From: Adlercreutzia sp. ZJ141
Lineage (GTDB): Bacteria > Actinomycetota > Coriobacteriia > Coriobacteriales > Eggerthellaceae
Length of the DNA: 64,000 nt
Direction of reading: 5' to 3'
Assembly: GCF_011038965.1 (NCBI RefSeq)
Contig: NZ_JAAKEB010000013.1
Span: forward strand, 1 to 64,000
In this document: positions 61,481-64,000 of the stretch, one piece after another
How positions within the stretch are numbered: the first letter of the stretch is position 1
Layout of the letters: every line of letters begins with the position of its first letter
Translations under genes and position numbers: made by a program
Notes under the pieces: generated by a model
Told to the model about the DNA's origin: nothing
Seen by the model: the letters and a program-made list of their open reading frames with translations, nothing else
Databases searched by the model: none

Positions 61481-62176
61481 CAGATGACACAAAGAGTCAA
61501 AAGGTGGACGTTTTTTCACGATGTACATGATTTTGCAAAGTTAGCCAAAGCGTTCGCCACTTTTTCTACGAAATGCATGGTGTAACGCAGCCGATAAAGC
61601 CCACCCTGTACACACCACAGTTTTGGAGAAAACAGGGGTTGTCTCTGAACAGAGAAAACGTAGTAGCTCCTTCAATGAAGAAAGAACAGTGTCCATTCTT
61701 CCCTCACCTAATCGTACATTTCGTAGAAAAACTTCCCGAAGAAACGATTAGCTTTGTACGATCGCGTATTTCGCGGGTTTCCTTGCATGTTTGACTAGCA
61801 GCAGCAGCGACGTACTTCCGTCTTTTCAGACACCTCTTCGATGCTTCCCAAAATCACCTGTGCTGTTTTGCCACATGCCAAATATCACTACAATGAAATC
61901 TTACAACAATAGGGGCCATATCCGCTGGTCATTAGCGAATAGAGCCCCTTACAACTGTCAAACTTGAGCGAACACTACTTCACGTACTTCAGAGCCTTAA
62001 CCTGACATTTTTGGAGACTTCCGAGCCTTAACCCCTAACCATCGGCAAGACAAGGTGTTCATAGTGTCGCTCAATGCACGTGCACTCTGATGAAAAGAAC
62101 AGTCCGAAACCTGAAACGCAAACGCGAGATCCCAGACAGGGACCCCACGTTCGCTTTCAATGAACAATACGTTTGT

Positions 62177-63832
62177 TTACTCCATCTTTCCTGCAATCCT
62201 CCAAGCAGCAATGCGCCCAGTCAAAAGTGCACGACTCACGCTCATGCAGGGAGTAACCATTCTCTGAACCAAACCTCCGTAGAAGTTCCCTGAGCAGTTA
62301 CCGGCAGCCCAAAGCCCTTCGATTGGTTGGAAGCTATCATCGAGCACCTGCATGTCTGCGTTTACCTCAAGGCCACTGAGAGTGGTCAGACAGGTGGCCT
62401 GACGTGCTATGGCATAAAATGGTGCTTTCGCGATCTTTTTCACCTTACTGCCAAGTTTACCGAAATCTGGCTCGTAGTCGTAACCACCTTCAGCAAGCTG
62501 ATTATAGCGCTCGACCGTCGCCTTAAATGTATCTGCAGGAACTTCGATCAACTGCGCTAGTTCCTCAAGCGTATCCGCCTTAAGAATATTGCCTTCCTCT
62601 AATGCTTTGGGAATCAGCTCGGACCAGTCGCTGTTCTGGGTCATACCTGTCGTTCCCATGTCTGGCATGTCATTCAAGTAGTTGTCATCGAAGATCTGAT
62701 AGTGCATGCAACCTGGTTGACGTACGTCTTGAGCCCACACCTCGTCGTAGTTTACATCTTCATTGGAGAAACGCTCTCCGTTCTTGTTCACGCGGAGCCA
62801 CGGAACCGGAGTCCCTTTCAACGTCGGCACAGCAACACCAGGATCGTAATGAATATTTGAGCAATGCGGTGCACGTTGAATCTGGCCGCCCGCCCACAGG
62901 CCCATTAGAATACCGTCACCTGTAGTGACATCTGGACGTGAGTACCCAATACCAAGACCAATGGTCTGAGGCATCAGATCATGGCGCATCTCTTCGTTAC
63001 CTTCATAGCCGCCAGTAGCCAGAATCACACCTTTGGTAGCATTGCATAAAATGTACTCACCGTTTTCATTTTGAGCAACAACACCAGTCACTCGACCAGT
63101 TTCATCTTGGCGAAGCTGCTTGGCTGGCGTATTATAACGCACCTCCACCTGACCTTCCGCTGCGGCATCTTCCACAAGAGCCGTGGCAATAGCCGCCATG
63201 CGGCTGCCACCAATACCTCGCTCACCGCGTGGTAAGTGAGCAACGGGATATGTCCGATGCCACTCGTTGTCAGGCTCCACGGGACTTTCCACCATGAAAG
63301 GCCCCAGTTCAGTGTCTTTGTATTTGTTTATAATCCAATCGGCCATTTCACCGCTATAGTTCACCCAATTTCCGAGTACCTCCCAACTTCCAAGGTTGTT
63401 CCCACCATTGCGCTGTATGTCTCCAACAATTTCCCAGCCGTTCACATCGATACTCTGCTCCTTCTGCAAAGAAGAGCCAACAGCTGCAAATCCAGACCCA
63501 TGGGTAAATACGCACTCCACTTTCTGTAGCAGGATGACCGACATCCCTTCTTCAACGGCGGTAGCCACAGCAGCGGCGCCTGCGTTACCGGCTCCGCATA
63601 CAACCACATCAGCTTCGAGCGTCTCCACGATTTCGGAGTCTGTTATCTCGGCAGGTTTATCTTTGTAACTCGACTGCTGCACCGATGCAGTGGAATCCTC
63701 CTTGGTTTCTTCGGCGGTGTCATTTTGAGGTGAACATCCCGCCATACAAGACAATGCGGCAGCTCCTGCCAAAGTTGCCGATCCCGCCAGAAAGTCTCGA
63801 CGCGAGCACTGCACTTTGTTCATCTTGCTCAT
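62177..63832 (-). CDS. Tat-exported FAD-dependent reductase (flavocytochrome c family)
   Basis: The 551-residue protein has a twin-arginine signal (SRRDFLAG, R11-R12) and a lipobox Cys (C33), so it should be an exported lipoprotein. An FAD-binding VVCGAGNAGAAA (77-88) is followed by a fumarate-reductase-like flavoprotein domain with HxPRGERGIGG and TGGYEGN. Such enzymes reduce enoates or other acceptors in anaerobic respiration and are expanded in Eggerthellales. No heme domain or cytochrome partner is encoded here. AAAGGGATCTT precedes the ATG at 63832. The acceptor is unknown. Confidence 0.92.
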   Translation of the reverse strand: MSKMNKVQCSRRDFLAGSATLAGAAALSCMAGCSPQNDTAEETKEDSTASVQQSSYKDKPAEITDSEIVETLEADVVVCGAGNAGAAAVATAVEEGMSVILLQKVECVFTHGSGFAAVGSSLQKEQSIDVNGWEIVGDIQRNGGNNLGSWEVLGNWVNYSGEMADWIINKYKDTELGPFMVESPVEPDNEWHRTYPVAHLPRGERGIGGSRMAAIATALVEDAAAEGQVEVRYNTPAKQLRQDETGRVTGVVAQNENGEYILCNATKGVILATGGYEGNEEMRHDLMPQTIGLGIGYSRPDVTTGDGILMGLWAGGQIQRAPHCSNIHYDPGVAVPTLKGTPVPWLRVNKNGERFSNEDVNYDEVWAQDVRQPGCMHYQIFDDNYLNDMPDMGTTGMTQNSDWSELIPKALEEGNILKADTLEELAQLIEVPADTFKATVERYNQLAEGGYDYEPDFGKLGSKVKKIAKAPFYAIARQATCLTTLSGLEVNADMQVLDDSFQPIEGLWAAGNCSGNFYGGLVQRMVTPCMSVSRALLTGRIAAWRIAGKME

Positions 63833-64000
63833 AAGATCCCTTTCTCTCGCTGAAGTAAGCGCGTTCTTTTGTGGCAAACCCTTACGGAGACTTGTCACAA
63901 CGCTGACCACTCGAAAACCTTATGCGCTAATACACGATTCGAAACGCTACCTTTCGGTCCAATTTACCGGTAAGCCTAAACTAAAAGGACTAGACCCTCA
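63833..64000. other. upstream region of the flavoreductase
   Basis: The window ends 168 bases upstream of the gene. Its promoter should lie here, but I see no clear -35/-10 pair or operator. Confidence 0.4.

Larger units (their letters stand above)
60961..62176. other. repeat-rich, gene-poor region
   Basis: Besides the IS21 remnant (61235-61327) and repeat copy B (61391-61480), no gene can be supported. A reading frame at 61573-61794 has no family or ribosome binding site. A hairpin GGGGC...GCCCC with an inner CGCT / AGCG stem lies at 61912-61953, downstream of the flavoreductase gene, and may be its terminator. Confidence 0.5.

Noticed and set aside
61573-61794. 73-codon plus-strand frame
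   Set aside because: No ribosome binding site, no recognisable family, and it lies in decayed sequence.
62090-62293. 67-codon plus-strand frame
   Set aside because: It overlaps the 3' end of the flavoreductase gene in antisense and has no support.

Overview
The window looks like a chromosomal segment of a Coriobacteriia member (Eggerthellales-like anaerobic gut or oral actinobacterium). This is an inference from the gene set: a Tat-exported lipoprotein flavoreductase, IorAB with a PaaK-type ligase, a paired TrkA (CeoB/CeoC-like) system, a DUF2207 protein, an LCP protein, TipAS-MerR, moderate GC, and tRNA genes with encoded CCA. I cannot name the species. Most genes lie on the minus strand in short operons, and nearly every start has a recognisable AGGAG-type ribosome binding site.

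Layout. 1-1.5 kb: gene-poor sequence and a zinc-ribbon membrane protein. 1.8-4.7 kb: two DUF4143 AAA ATPases, the second inside a 1.65-kb segment bounded by perfect 32-bp inverted repeats. 4.7-8 kb: a TlpA/CcdA thiol-redox pair and a sodium:solute symporter. 8.1-8.5 kb: a small, undescribed repeat protein. 8.8-13.4 kb: purE-iorA-iorB-paaK. 13.5 kb: tRNA-Phe with a duplicated 3' end. 13.9-16.8 kb: HAD phosphatase, rlmH, shikimate kinase, EamA transporter. 16.8-22 kb: DUF2207 protein, tRNA-Ser, transglutaminase lipoprotein, tRNA-Arg, an ATPase remnant. 22-30.9 kb: 5-FTHF cyclo-ligase, glycosyltransferase, TauE, LytS-type kinase, MFS, aminotransferase, purB. 31-38.3 kb: TrkA pair, lysozyme-like protein, PspC, CBS protein, hemolysin III, hypE, nikR. 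38.3-49.5 kb: phosphohexomutase, galE, LCP protein, upp, a 1710-residue FG-GAP surface protein, an FMN protein. 49.8-56.7 kb: SDR, a response regulator-ABC-kinase module, a NadC/ModD enzyme, and an Xre regulator with its membrane partner. 56.7-64 kb: a wall-anchored C1 peptidase, TipAS-MerR, a probable type I toxin-antitoxin locus between 90-bp direct repeats beside an IS21 remnant, and a Tat flavoreductase.

Functional links. iorAB and paaK together suggest oxidation of aryl-pyruvates to aryl-acetyl-CoA. The pgm-like mutase, galE, LCP protein and glycosyltransferase fit cell-envelope glycan assembly. The FG-GAP protein and the C1 peptidase share a non-canonical LVxTGD wall-sorting tail. NikR and HypE point to nickel control and NiFe-hydrogenase maturation elsewhere in the genome.

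The least expected signals are: (1) the alternating MSQHVAQ-repeat protein, whose copies differ by multi-base synonymous Ser changes; (2) the inverted-repeat-bounded ATPase cassette with a four-site operator-like array; (3) the convergent small-toxin/antisense RNA locus; (4) a hairpin masking the Shine-Dalgarno of the giant surface protein; and (5) a tRNA-Phe 3'-end duplication whose downstream hairpins show compensatory changes.
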